Positions 12,011-22,629 of a stretch of DNA of 64,000 nucleotides are shown piece after piece. This DNA comes from Nephrocerus scutellatus (taxonomy: Eukaryota > Arthropoda > Insecta > Diptera > Pipunculidae), in the NCBI GenBank assembly GCA_947095585.1, contig OX352761.1, positions 63,688,882 through 63,752,881 on the forward strand, in the 5' to 3' direction. The notes beneath the pieces were generated by a model that saw only the letters and a program-made list of their open reading frames with translations, was not told the origin of the DNA and ran no database searches. The position numbers and the translations under genes are program-made. Each line of letters starts with the position of its first letter. Position 1 is the first letter of the stretch.

Positions 12011-12350
12011 TGTGCTACGATCGAGTTGAAATTACTTTTAATGCCGCGAATATTTGTGAAATGAATTTCAAAATAAGAGTTCATTTTACAAAGTAAAAAT
12101 ACCGAACCCGTCAATATGATGAAAATATACGTAAAATAAGATTAGAATAAAATAAAAAATTAAAAATATTAAAAATAACAACAATAAGAAGAATTTCTAC
12201 GAACCAACCACTCAACAGTGAAAACGTTACTGATTCGTTTGTAGTACCAGGCCTAACAAACGAAAAAGGCACGCACAGCTACTGAGAGAGAAAGTCAATA
12301 AAATTTCTACTTCTAAAAACTACTCAAATAAAATAGATTTTTTAAAAAAT
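12011..12350. other. AT-rich, no gene seen
   Basis: Probably the 5' continuation of the minus-strand CR1-like LINE. Short stretches read on the minus strand have no recognisable domain. Confidence 0.4.
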
Positions 12351-12375
12351 TTAAAAACTTGAATAAAAATAATTT

Positions 12376-12651
12376 TTAACGTAACTGCTTTTTTGTGCCC
12401 GAATCTTCGGTAACGTTACGATATGATGACTTTGTTTTGATGGTATTGCAGTCAGCAGTATCCACGCTTGATGAACAATATCCGTGTAAAAGAATCTGTG
12501 ATGGTGAGAAACCATTGGTTGCGGTTGAACAATCACCGGAAAACGCCTGTATCCGCTGTTCGAGTACAGCAATTTTTGTTGCAAGGATTTTATTTGACTT
12601 CTTTTGGTGATTCAGTGTGATGTTCTTGTCGTTTAAATTATCCAACAGCAC
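12376..12651 (-). pseudogene. possible LINE ORF1 remnant with coiled coil
   Basis: A 91-codon minus-strand frame, starting LLDNLNDKNITLNHQ and with a heptad-like KILATKIAVLEQRIQ stretch, then a serine-rich tail. It lies upstream, in the same strand, of the CR1-like endonuclease at 12010. The position and coiled coil fit an ORF1 remnant, but no zinc finger or RRM is visible. Low confidence. Confidence 0.35.
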
Positions 12652-12659
12652 CAGACACA

Positions 12660-13010
12660 GCGATTATAAATCGGCGATTGTTTCCGCTTTGGTTGGTAAA
12701 TCTACACCACTTTTGTTGAAATTCTTGATTGTACAAATTACCAATTTGTTCTTTTTAAGATAGTGGATTGCTTTCTTTAACGATCTTGACCAATATAGTT
12801 ATCACGTTTTGATATCAAAAAATATTCTTGAAAATTTTTAACACAACAATAAATACTGAATGGTATTAAACACAATTTGAAATAATAAAAAAAAGTTAAT
12901 TTTTTAATTAAAATGAAAATATGAAAAAAATATTTTCAATTATTTTAAATAAAATTTATTATAATTATTTGAATAAATTTTTTTGCGTGCGTTTGTCACA
13001 AGGCACACTA
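12660..13010. other. AT-rich, no gene seen
   Basis: Very AT-rich (12840-12970 is nearly all A/T). It is probably the 5' end region of the CR1-like insertion. The LOA coding sequence resumes at 13010. Confidence 0.5.
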
Positions 13011-13745
13011 ATTTTTAATTTAGATCAGTGTTGTAGGTAGTATGAGAGCTATTTGGGTAATGGGTATCTAGAAGCAGATTTAGCGATTCTTCGCTAGAAG
13101 TAGTCCACGAGCCATCAGCTTTTTTCAGACAGCTAGGCATTGATTAGTTGAGAGGATTTTCCTGAGCCTTGATGCTTCAGAAGACTCTTTCATTCTGCTG
13201 CAGAAGAGTCTCCAGGATGCGCGCTTGGCTTTCCTCACTTCTTTTTTATTCAGTTTGAGGAATTTTTTGTAGGCATCCTAGTCGGTCTCTGTTCCAGTGA
13301 ACTTGGCGAAGTTGAAAAGCTTTGTACAGCTTTTTTTAAATTGGCCCAGCTCAGAGTTCCACCAGTGTGGTCTCGTCTTACCTCTAGGTAGAATAAGAAG
13401 ACAGGAAGAAGACAGCGCTCTATTTAAGGCCAAGGTGAGTTCCTTGACCTTATTTTCAAGCTCAAAAATGTTTGTGGGAGGATAACTAGTCTCTAGTTAA
13501 CTAGTTAAGATGACGTCTAAGCGTATCTCTATACTTGAGCCAATCGGTTTTGCGATAATTTCTGAATACTGATTGGCAAGGGGGTTCATCGTCCAGACTA
13601 AACTGAATGTAACGGTGATCTGAGAAAGTGTGCTTAGCCAAAACCTTCTAGTTTAGAATTTTGTAGTGAATTTAGTCGGAGACAAGGGTGATATCTAGGA
13701 CCTCTTGTCTATTTTTGGTAATGAACGTTGGTTAATTTTACTACC
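13010..13745 (-). pseudogene. LOA-type LINE: end of endonuclease and linker
   Basis: Minus strand. The end of an endonuclease domain can be read near 13640-13560 (LSDHRYI-like, then FSLDDEP). A linker follows at 13450-13140: RGKTRPHWWNSELG, KLFNFAKFTGTE, KEVRKAKRASW and EASRLRKILS. Last comes an ADGSWTTSSEESLNLLLDTH segment that ends at 13010. This is typical of LOA/I-group elements just before RT, and the RT of the same type is at 10440 on the same strand. Several stops and shifts are present. Confidence 0.65.
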
Positions 13746-13826
13746 TTTGGGATATTGTAGTATTGTTTGCCTTAATTTTTGGTGGTAGGAAAATTTCACT
13801 CGCCGAAGATGGGCATTGCAATCATT

Positions 13827-14930
13827 TCAGGCTCGTTCAAAATTTTTTCGATTTTCCTCAGTAGGGTTTGCTTTGTAAAACCGAAAGCATACCTCTCTTA
13901 TCCTAGAAGCCTCTTTACAGCTCAAGTCATACCGTCCATTTTCCTTTGGTTTGATAAACTTATTCCTGAAAGGGATAAATTTTCTCATACCAATAAGAAT
14001 GATGTTTGTGATTGCATCAGCGGCGGCCTCCACGTTGCTATCGCGAAACAATAGCAACCAGTTTATACTCCCAAAGAAGTTGTTAGGGCCGTCCCAATTG
14101 GCTTTCTCGTATTGCCATACTGTTTTTTTGAAAGTTTTTTCTCTAACTACGTGGTTCATTAACGAGAAATTAGCTGATACAACACAATGGTCTGACGAGC
14201 CTAGAGGCGATAATACATTGACGGAATACTTATCAGAACGAGAGTTAAGGAACAAGTCAAGGCTGTTTGCGGAATGATTTGCAATGTCAGATATTCGTGT
14301 AGGCTCATTTACAAGCTGAGTAAGGTGATTAAACTCAGCGAATAACTCAACACACCTTCCTTCGAGTGTTGTCTATGGCGAAGCCACCCAGAATTGTGTA
14401 CATTGAAATCGCCCGCAATAACGATTTCATTTTTACGATTTCCAATTCTTAAGATGGAATCAGACAGTGCATCAAACTCGCTCTGAGTTGAAACACTGTC
14501 TAAGTGGGGGCTTCTGTAAAGGAAACAGTAGTAGATGTTGTACTCATTTGTTGTGCTCATGTACCTTTAATTTGAGCCAAATGAAATTGAATTCCGGATT
14601 GGAACTTTGGCTAAAATGAGGCAAAAGCTGAAACGCAACATCTCTACGAACATAGATTGCGAGTCCGCGTCGAGGGAAAAATAATGGCATCAAGCTATAC
14701 CCAGGTAGATTAAATTCCGATGCATCAGAATTATCAAATACCTGAGTTTCACTCAGTGCCAGAATTGCTGGCCTGTGGACATGTACATGGTTAAACACAG
14801 CGAACGAATTCGTTCTCAGCCCACGTATGTTGCTGAGATCCACTCTGAAAACACACATAACTACAACAAACAAACACACAAAACACAACTTACCGCTTCT
14901 TTTTACCGAATTGAGAAGAGAATGTCTCAA
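13827..14930 (-). pseudogene. second CR1/Jockey-like LINE fragment: endonuclease
   Basis: Minus strand, three frames. 14930-14544: IRGLRTNSFAVF, PAILALSETQ, FNLPGYSLM, FPRRGLAIYVRRD. 14560-14309: CFLYRSPHLDS and VIAGDFNVHNSGW. 14255-13827: PLGSSDHCVV and QYEKANWDG, followed by the linker. This is a complete endonuclease of the same general type as 10675-12010 but a divergent copy. Breaks near 14550 and 14300 are frameshifts. The 3' end meets the LOA endonuclease near 13745-13820, so it also interrupts or abuts that element. RT is missing. Confidence 0.75.
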
Positions 14931-14984
14931 AATGGATTATCAACACAAATTGTCGCCAGTGTTATGCCTTCACGACAAAATTAG

Positions 14985-15344
14985 TTAAATCACCAGAAGA
15001 AACAAACACTCACAATCCGTTATTCTAATAGCTAAAGAAATAGATCATCAACAGACTGCCGCATACAAAATACACGACAGTTATATTTCACCAATTTCTT
15101 TAGCTGCGATGATGGGGATGGGGAACACGGACACTCACACTGCACTTTGCACTTGTTGATCGGCGCCGATCACGCGAACCGTTGATTGTTTTGCGAGCAC
15201 TTTAATTTTGGTTTTTTTTTGTTTTTTTTTGTTTTTGCACAAGCACAATATACGACGTTGTTTCTTTTACTTCGCGTGTGCTGGAGTGCAGCACGACCGT
15301 GCGCAGCGGCGTTTGGGAGACAACTGAATTAGAATTAAATTGAA
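14985..15344. other. no gene seen
   Basis: Probably the 5' UTR or ORF1 remnant of the adjacent CR1-like LINE on the minus strand. It includes a homopolymer-rich stretch at 15205-15235 and a GC-richer end near 15290. No domain could be read. Confidence 0.4.
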
Positions 15345-18005
15345 TTAGATTGTTTTCTCAAAATTATAGAACTGATAAATAAGACGTTAACAGAAACCGC
15401 GAAAACAGACCTACTCGAATTTTTTTTACCACAAGTTAAGTTCGAATGTGAGAGCCACAATACACACAAAACCAACTACTTTAAATTCACTGGACGAACA
15501 ATTAAGCCAAAGATACAAATCACACCCAACTAAATTTTAAATCTAATATGTGATTTAAATAAACTACAGATAGATAATTAAGGCGAAAATACAAGTGAAA
15601 CTGGAAAAACAGTTGCCACTAAAATGAACGACCAATACGCGTTAAACATTTTTAAAAACGATTTAAAAGACGAAATAAAACCAACTATATTTGCTGGTTT
15701 TCAAATTTTAATTCCTTATTCCTCGGCAAATAAAATACGCCTATAATGCATTTCAATGCACAACAACATAATCACGTGTATCACCAGAACAACAGAACCT
15801 ACGACAACAATCGAAGGTCACATAACTTAAACAGATATTACAACGGCTATAGACAACAAGGAAACCACTAAAATAACAACAGACCGAGAAATAATTTCAA
15901 TACGAGTAACGCATAAAAACAATGTAAACAGACAAAATCACAACGCAAACCAACGAAATAATAGCCGATCAAGTTTCAATCAAAGGCCGAATCGCTACAT
16001 ACGAGCAATAAACGATGAATGAAATGCTGAATATGACTACCAGGGAAACAAACAAGCCACGGGCACATATTTTCCCCACAAGGCCAAGAATAAACATTTT
16101 TAAAATTTCGAATAACAATACGAATTATATAATTTTGAAGAGCAAGAATAACGACATGAGTTTTTTTTTAATAGATACTGGCGCCGACATTTCAATCTCT
16201 AAAATCTCGAACAAGGTAGAAAATGAACCTTATTACCCAGAAGAAAAGTGTAAATTAACGGGAATTACACAAGAAGAAATATTCTCTTTATGAACCTTCG
16301 AACTATATTTATTAATAGGAGACACAAATTGTATCCATGAATTTCAATAAGTTAAGAAAAGTTTTCCCATAGACACAGGCGGAAATTAGGTAGAGACTTT
16401 TTAAAACTATTTCTTTGCAAAATAGACTATGAGACATTTACAATCTCTATTGTAACAAATGAAACTAACTTCATTCTACAACCCTTACAGACACTAAAAA
16501 TAACGATGCCACCACAAACAGAATGTATAATTTCTGTAAAATTAAAACTAGACGAAGACAAAGTAATCCTAGACAAAAACTGATTCCAGACGTTTTCTTA
16601 AGCAAGCACCCAAAACGCACATAAAAATTCTTAATGCTACAAACACTAAAGTAACACTAGAGAATATTACTATAGACACGGAACCACTTAAAAACTACGA
16701 CCTACAATAAGATACAATAACTACAAACACGACAATAAACGTTTTCAACAAATTACAAACCTTCTTTATACAGACACCAATTACGATGTTTCCAAAACTT
16801 CCTTACTTAATATACTTCAACAATACTAAAACGTATTTCAATTAGAGAAAGATCGACTAGCCACAAATAATTTTTATACACAAACAATTTCAACAAACAA
16901 CAATACACCCGTTTACATAAAGAACTATAGACTGCCAAATGCAAACATGGAAGTAATCACAAACAAGTTAATAAAATGCTCACAGACGATATTATAGAAC
17001 CATCAGTTAGTCCGTATAACGCACCACTTCTTCTTGTAGCTAAGAAAAATACATATGACCAAAAGATATGGAGAGTCGTTGTCGATTTTAGAAAACTCAA
17101 TGACAAAATAATCAATGACAAATTCCCACTGACAAGATTAGAGGATACATTAGATAAGCCAGGAAGAGCAAAATAGTTTTTAACCCTCGACATGACAAGT
17201 TCCTTCCATCAGATAAAGTTAGACAAAAATTCAAGACCCTTGACAGCATTTTCAACACCAAACGGCCATTTTCAATTTAAACGCTTACCTTTTGGCTTAC
17301 AAATCTCATCCAATAGTTTCCAACGAATGCTATCAATAGCACTCGCCGCTCTAGAAACATAAGCTTTCCTTGACGTAGATGACATAATCATTTACGGCTG
17401 TAGTTTAAACCACCACAATCACAACCTAATAAAAGTATTAGACAGACTAAAACGATACAATTTAAAACTAAACGCAGAAAAATGTTGTTTCTTACGACCA
17501 GAAGTCGTATACCTAGGACACTTAATAACAAAAGACGAAGTAAAAACAGACCTAGCCAAATTTAATGCTATTAAAGTCTATCCAATACCCAAAAAATACT
17601 GGCAACGTAAGATTATTCGTTGTATTTTGCAATTACTACAGACGTTTTATTCCCAACTTGCAGACATCACTAAAGATTTAAATTTCCTATTGAAAAAGAA
17701 CGTATAATTCTCATGGACGCCAAAGTGTCAAAAAGCCTTCGAACAATTGAAAGAAAAACTGATTAGTCCACCTGCATTGTAATATCAAGATCTTAACAAA
17801 CAATTTATCATAACGACTCACGCGTCAAATTTCGCTTTAGGTGCAGTACTTTAATAGTAAAGATCTACCAATATTTTACGCGAGAAAATCACTGCAAAAA
17901 AACACGACCTAAATAAGCCAGTAGTCGAAAAAGAATTATTAGCTATTCATTGGAACATAAATTTTTTTAGACCATATCTATATGGAAGAAAATTTACAGT
18001 GGTCA
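15345..18005 (+). pseudogene. gypsy (17.6/297-like) fragment A: gag end, protease, RT, RNase H
   Basis: Plus strand, 5'-truncated inside gag (breakpoint near 15345) and 3'-truncated in RNase H at a short ACACATGTGTG overlap with the dispersed repeat. Readable parts: an N/Q/R-rich gag C terminus (15740-15990); protease LIDTGADIS (16015-16290); RT with LTDDIIEPSVSPYNAPL, VVVDFRKLN, LDMTSSFHQI, FKRLPFGL, FLDVDD and VYLGHLIT; and RNase H with ATHASN-like and FTVVTDHKP. In-frame stops occur near 17174, 17360 and 17708, and several frames are used. Integrase and env are absent. It is nearly identical to fragments B (22626) and C (27345). Confidence 0.85.
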
Positions 18006-18235
18006 CAGACCACAAACCATTGTACACATGTGTGTCTTCGATGGAAAACAGTTTTTGTAAAAATTTGGAGTGATCGGCCCCCTAGGGACCCCCATATACA
18101 ATTTTTAAATATCGCTATATCGCATCAGATCACGGCAAAGTCTGAGCTCTGTGTCACTTGGTGAATGATTTTGCCACAAAACGAGCACGCAGTGTGTGTG
18201 TGTGTGTGTGTGTGCTTATCCCCGATTAGAGAATT
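18006..18235 (-). repeat. dispersed repeat with (TG)n, copy 2
   Basis: Reverse orientation of the unit at 51542, ending in (TG)14 at about 18190-18215 and then CTTATCCCCGATTAGAG. It joins the gypsy RNase H on the left and a CR1-like RT on the right. The microsatellite is uninterrupted here, so this is an unoccupied version of the R1-clade target. Confidence 0.75.
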
Positions 18236-18811
18236 TACAAGAAACATTTTAATTTTTATGGGTTTTTTTTATTATTAATGATCTCCTATCTGTGACTTCT
18301 AACCCAATTCACTCATTCGCTGACGATAGCACTCTCAGCTTCTCATATAAGTTTGAGGAACGTCCCTCCACTTCTCATGTGGAACTCAAACAACTTCGTA
18401 TGTTAAGCACGTTAAATTCTGAACTAGACAGCATAATAAAATGGGGAGAAAACAATCGAGTAAAATTTAACGCTTCCAAAACCCAATGCTGTCTCCTGCC
18501 GTCTAAGCGAATCCCAAATACCATGCCATTATCCATGAATGGCACTTGCATCGAGGAAACTGAAAATATCGCAATTCTCGGTATGTGCGTTAACGACAAG
18601 CTTCGTTGGAATGACCACATATTTACCGTCGCCAAAAATGCTACGAAATGCTTAAGTTTTCTAACCCGGTGCAAGAAATATTTCACTTCCTATGATCTGG
18701 CTACTATCTACAAGGCTTTTATTCGCCCTAAACTTGAGTTCAATTGTCATATTTGGTCTGTTGCGCCTAAAACCACCTTGCATCAACTTATAGAATACAA
18801 AACCGTGCGAT
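18236..18811 (+). pseudogene. CR1/Jockey-like RT C-terminal half, copy A
   Basis: A 173-codon open frame (18292-18813) with HSFADDSTLSF, the RT catalytic FADD box, followed by a thumb region (KTQCCLLPSKR, LGMCVNDKLRWNDH and FIRPKLEFNCHIW). It begins where an RT N-terminal half would end, right after the dispersed repeat. It is cut at 18811 by the mitochondrial segment, sharing TAAAA with it. The same fragment recurs at 24267, 26539 (minus) and 32357 (minus). Copy B extends to the natural C terminus. Confidence 0.8.
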
Positions 18812-18880
18812 AAAAAATTAGTTAAATAAAATAACATTAGTATGTCAAACTGAAATTATTAAAATATATAATATTTTTTA
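18812..18880 (+). tRNA. trnD: tRNA-Asp (GTC), mitochondrial
   Basis: The acceptor AAAAAAT pairs with ATTTTTT, and the anticodon GTC lies in AGTATGTCAAACT. It is at its normal place just before atp8. Confidence 0.85.
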
Positions 18881-19042
18881 ATTCCACAAATAAGCCCAAT
18901 TGGATGATTAAGTTTATTTATTATTTTTTCTATTAAATTAGTATTAATAAATATAATTAACTATTTCTTAATTTTACCTTCTACCCCTAAATCTTTAACT
19001 TTAAAAATTAAACCATTAAATTCAATAAATTGAAAATGATAA
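18881..19042 (+). CDS. atp8: ATP synthase subunit 8 (mitochondrial copy)
   Basis: 53 codons from ATT, start IPQISPIGWL, end NWKW with TAA. The length and the hydrophobic N terminus fit insect ATP8, a stator component of the F0 sector. It overlaps atp6 by the usual ATGATAA. Open in the mitochondrial code only (TGA read as Trp). As a nuclear copy it would not be expressed. Confidence 0.85.
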
Positions 19043-19713
19043 CTAATTTATTTTCTGTATTTGACCCTAGATCTAGAATTTTTAATTTATCATTAAATTG
19101 AATAAGAACTTTTATTGGGTTATTTATAATTCCATCTATATATTGATTTATACCATCACGATTTCAAATTATTTGAAATAATATTTATATAATTCTTCAC
19201 AAAGAATTTAAAACTTTATTGGGGACATCAACACACAATGGAAGAACATTTATATTTATTTCATTATTTTCATTAATTGTATTTAATAATTTTATAGGGT
19301 TATTCCCTTACATTTTTACAAGAACAAGACATTTAACATTAACATTATCTCTATCATTACCTTTATGAATATCATTAATAATCTTTGGATGATTAAATAA
19401 TACACAACATATATTTTCTCATTTAGTACCCCAAGGTACTCCAGCAATATTAATACCATTTATAGTTTGTATTGAAACAATTAGAAATTTAATTCGTCCA
19501 GGAACTTTAGCCGTACGTTTAGCAGCTAATATAATTGCTGGACATTTATTAATAACTCTTTTGGGAAATACAGGACCTTCAATAACCTATTTTATAATTT
19601 TTATTTTATTAATTGTACAAATTGCACTTTTAGTTTTAGAATCAGCTGTTTCTATTATTCAAGCCTACGTATTTGCTGTATTAAGAACTTTATATTCTAG
19701 AGAAGTTATCTAA
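19036..19713 (+). CDS. atp6: ATP synthase subunit 6 (mitochondrial copy)
   Basis: 225 codons, ATG at 19036 overlapping the atp8 end, TAA at 19711. Starts [11 protein letters not shown] and contains the conserved [13 protein letters not shown] region in helix 4-5, with the arginine needed for proton transfer. No stop in the invertebrate mitochondrial code. This is the proton-channel subunit of the F0 sector. cox3 starts with the next base. Confidence 0.9.
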
Positions 19714-20498
19714 ATGTCAACACATTCTAATCACCCATTTCATTTAGTAGATTATAGACCTTGACCATTAACTGGTGCAATTGGAGCTATAACAACAGTA
19801 TCAGGTATAGTAAATGATTTCATCAATATGATAATTCATTATTTTTATTAGGAAACTTAATTACTATTTTAACTGTATATCAATGATGACGAGATGTATC
19901 TCGAGAAGGAACTTTCCAAGGTCTTCATACAAGTCCTGTAACTACAGGGCTTCGATGAGGAATAATTTTATTTATTATTTCAGAAATTTTATTTTTTGTT
20001 TCATTTTTCTGAGCTTTTTTTCATATAAGATTATCTCCTAATATTGAATTAGGAGCATCCTGACCACCGCTAGGAATTATATCTTTCAATCCATTTCATA
20101 TTCCATTATTAAATACATCGATTTTATTAGCATCAGGTGTAACTGTAACTTGAGCTCATCATAGTTTAATAGAAAATAATTTTTCACAAACTTCTCAAGG
20201 ATTATTTTCTGTTCTACTAGGAATTTATTTTTCTTTCCTTCAAGCCTATGAATATATTGAAGCCCCTTTTACAATTGCTGATTCTGTATTTGGATCAACA
20301 TTTTTTTTAGCAACTGGATTCCATGGAATTCATGTCCTAATTGGAACAACATTTTTATTAATTTGCTTAATTCGTCATTTAAATAATCATTTTTCAAAAA
20401 ACCATCACTTTGGATTTGAAGCAGCAGCATGATATTGACATTTTGTTGATATTGTATGATTATTTTTATATATTTCAATTTATTGATGAGGAGGATAA
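19714..20498 (+). pseudogene. cox3: cytochrome c oxidase subunit III, 1-nt frameshift
   Basis: Starts MSTHSNHPFHLVDYSPW and ends FLYISIYWWGG, as in insect COX3. Near 19811 the sequence reads GTAAATGATTTC where fly cox3 has one more A in the run; the frame then meets TAG within 15 codons. Downstream all is in the shifted frame and intact ([24 protein letters not shown]). Also one codon short in the QGLFSVLLG region compared with the usual FFTV. A homopolymer sequencing error could mimic the lesion. Confidence 0.85.
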
Positions 20499-20504
20499 CG
20501 TATT

Positions 20505-20570
20505 ATTTATATAATATAACTAAGTATATATGACTTCCAATCATTTAGTCTATTAAATAATAGTATAAAT
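20505..20570 (+). tRNA. trnG: tRNA-Gly (TCC), mitochondrial
   Basis: The acceptor ATTTATA pairs with TATAAAT; the anticodon TCC is in GACTTCCAATC. It sits between cox3 and nad3 as expected. Confidence 0.85.
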
Positions 20571-20571
20571 A

Positions 20572-20925
20572 ATTTTATTATTATTTTTAATTTCAATAAT
20601 TATTTTAATAATTTCTTTATTAACTATATTGATTGCTTCAATTTTATCAAAAAAATCTTTTATAGATCGAGAAAAAAATTCTCCATTTGAATGCGGATTT
20701 GACCCTAAATCTTCATCTCGTTTACCTTTTTCTTTACGATTTTTTCTAATTACTATTATTTTTCTGATTTTTGATGTAGAAATTGCCCTAATTTTACCTA
20801 TTATTTTAATTATAAATTATTCAAACATAATAATTTGATCATTCACTTCGATCATTTTCATTATTATTTTACTTTTTGGTTTATATCATGAATGAAATCA
20901 AGGAATATTAAATTGATCAAACTAA
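20572..20925 (+). CDS. nad3: NADH dehydrogenase subunit 3 (mitochondrial copy)
   Basis: 117 codons from ATT to TAA, the exact usual insect length. Contains [20 protein letters not shown] and the [13 protein letters not shown] segment of the matrix loop and following helix. Intact in the mitochondrial code. Complex I membrane-arm subunit in the parent organelle. Confidence 0.9.
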
Positions 20926-20928
20926 TTT

Positions 20929-20992
20929 AGGGTTGTAGTTAATTATAACATTTGAATTGCAATCAAAAAGTATTGAATATCAATCTACCTTA
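20929..20992 (+). tRNA. trnA: tRNA-Ala (TGC), mitochondrial
   Basis: Begins AGGGTTG, ends CTACCTTA; anticodon TGC in AATTGCAAT. First of the insect A-R-N-S-E-F cluster. Confidence 0.8.
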
Positions 20993-20996
20993 TATA

Positions 20997-21059
20997 GAAT
21001 ATGAAGTGATAAATCACAATTAGTTTCGACCTAATTTTAGGTAAATTTACCCTTATTCT
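20997..21059 (+). tRNA. trnR: tRNA-Arg (TCG), mitochondrial
   Basis: GAATATG pairs with CTTATTC (one mismatch); anticodon TCG in GTTTCGACC. Confidence 0.8.
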
Positions 21060-21125
21060 TTAATTGAAGCCAAATATGAGGCCTATCACTGTTAATGATA
21101 TAATTGAATTTAAATTCCAATTAAG
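21060..21125 (+). tRNA. trnN: tRNA-Asn (GTT), mitochondrial
   Basis: TTAATTG pairs with CAATTAA; anticodon GTT in ACTGTTAAT. Confidence 0.85.
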
Positions 21126-21191
21126 GAAATATGAGGCTCAAAAAAAGCTGCTAACTTTTTATTCTAATGGTTTAACTCCATTTATATTTCT
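21126..21191 (+). tRNA. trnS1: tRNA-Ser AGN (GCT), mitochondrial
   Basis: GAAATAT pairs with ATATTTC; anticodon GCT in AAGCTGCTAAC. Reduced D-arm as usual for this tRNA. Confidence 0.8.
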
Positions 21192-21258
21192 ATTTATATA
21201 GTTTAATGAAAACTTTACATTTTCATTGTAAAAATAAAATTCTATATTTTTATAAATA
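21192..21258 (+). tRNA. trnE: tRNA-Glu (TTC), mitochondrial
   Basis: ATTTATA pairs with TATAAAT; anticodon TTC in ATTTTCATT. Confidence 0.8.
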
Positions 21259-21730
21259 AATAAATTTTATTTCTAATTTTTGAATTAATTTTATTTGATA
21301 TAAATATTATTTACTTATTTTAATTATTATACTTTAAAGAATCTACAATTTAAATTATTAATAAATTTTATATTAAATTTATTAATTTTATAAACAAGTA
21401 TTTTATTGTAAAAAATGATATTATTAATTTATAATATTATTTACTTATTATATAAATATAATCCAAATTTATTTTAAATAAATAAATTTTATTTCTAATT
21501 TTTGAATTAATTATATTTGATATAAATATTATTTACTTATTTTAATTATTATACTTTAAAGAATCTACAATTTAAATTATTAATAAATTTTATATTAAAT
21601 TTATTTATTTAATAAACAAGTATTTTTACTTAAAAAAATGATATTATTAATTTATAATATTATTTACTTATTATATAAATATAATCCAAATTTATTTAAA
21701 ATAAATAAATTTTATTTCTAATTTTTGAAT
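21259..21730. repeat. tandemly duplicated AT-rich spacer between trnE and trnF
   Basis: Two copies of a unit of about 225 bp (starting near 21253 and 21477) plus a third start near 21703. All begin AAATAAATTTTATTTCTAA. Almost pure A/T, no tRNA or ORF inside. In most flies trnE and trnF are only a few bases apart, so this expansion is unusual. Confidence 0.8.
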
Positions 21731-21794
21731 TATTTAAAGATAAATTTATCTCCCTAACAGCTTCAATGTTATACTCTTTATAAGCTATTTAAAT
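21731..21794 (-). tRNA. trnF: tRNA-Phe (GAA), mitochondrial
   Basis: Minus strand: ATTTAAA pairs with TTTAAAT; anticodon GAA, seen as TTC in GCTTCAATG on the plus strand. It abuts the 3' end of nad5. Confidence 0.85.
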
Positions 21795-22629
21795 TTAATT
21801 TAATATAATAATAACAACTAATATAAAAATCCATAAAATAAAAGTCAATAAATATATTTTTAAATTATTATTCTGTAATAAATTATTTATTTTTGAAATT
21901 TTTATTAAATTTATAAATAAATTTTGTCTTCCATAAAATTCCAACCATCCTTGATCAAATAATTTATTAAATTTTATCCCTAAAATTAAAGGATAATTTA
22001 TTATTCCATAAGTAGATAAATATGGTATAAACCATATTGAACCTATAAATACAGAAATCATATAATTATAAAAAGATTTATTGATAAAATAAAATGAAAC
22101 ATTAGAAATTAAATAACCAATTAATCCCCCTACAATACAAACAAATAATGTTATATATTTTAATAAATTAGGTAAACTAATTATTACTGGTGTTGGAAAA
22201 ATTAATCAATTCAATATTCTTCCACTAACAATTCTTATTATTAATAAACCAATTATTCCCTTCAATATAATTCAACCTTCGTCATTTAAAACATTTATTG
22301 ATCTACAATTGAAATCCCCAGTTATTGAATAATATACTAATCGAAAAGAATAACATACTGTTAAACCAGTAGAAAAAAAGAAAAGAAAATATGAAAATAA
22401 GTTTAAAAAATTTAAACTTACTGTTTCTAAAATTAAATCCTTTGAATAAAACCCAGCTAAAAAAGGCATACCACATAAAGTTAAATTAGCAACATTAAAA
22501 CAAGAAGATGTTAATGGCATACTTATTCTTAACCCACCTATTAATCGAATATCCTGAGAATTATTTATATTATGAATGATTGATCCAGCACATATAAATA
22601 ATAAAGCTTTAAATAAAGCATGTGTAACA
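21795..22629 (-). pseudogene. nad5: NADH dehydrogenase subunit 5, C-terminal half
   Basis: One frame of about 277 codons, open in the invertebrate mitochondrial code, from the junction (SSVTHALFKALLF) to TAA at 21795. Contains AGFYSKDLILE and a C-terminal helix ending LWIFILVVIIIL. Residues ahead of SVTHA come from the nuclear flank. The N-terminal half is missing, so it cannot encode a functional complex I subunit. Confidence 0.9.

Larger units (their letters stand above)
18812..22629 (+). other. mitochondrial DNA segment (NUMT or chimeric join), trnD to nad5
   Basis: 3.8 kb in ancestral insect gene order, using the invertebrate mitochondrial code (TGA Trp, ATA Met). The left edge shares TAAAA with the CR1-like fragment; the right edge shares GTAACA with gypsy fragment B. 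All genes are open in that code except cox3, which has a 1-nt deletion. nad5 is truncated by the junction. The flanks are the two members of a nuclear tandem duplication. A recent NUMT is the favoured reading; misassembly cannot be excluded. Confidence 0.9.

Noticed and set aside
13297..13485. 62-codon plus-strand frame
   Set aside because: Shadow of the minus-strand LOA-type linker.
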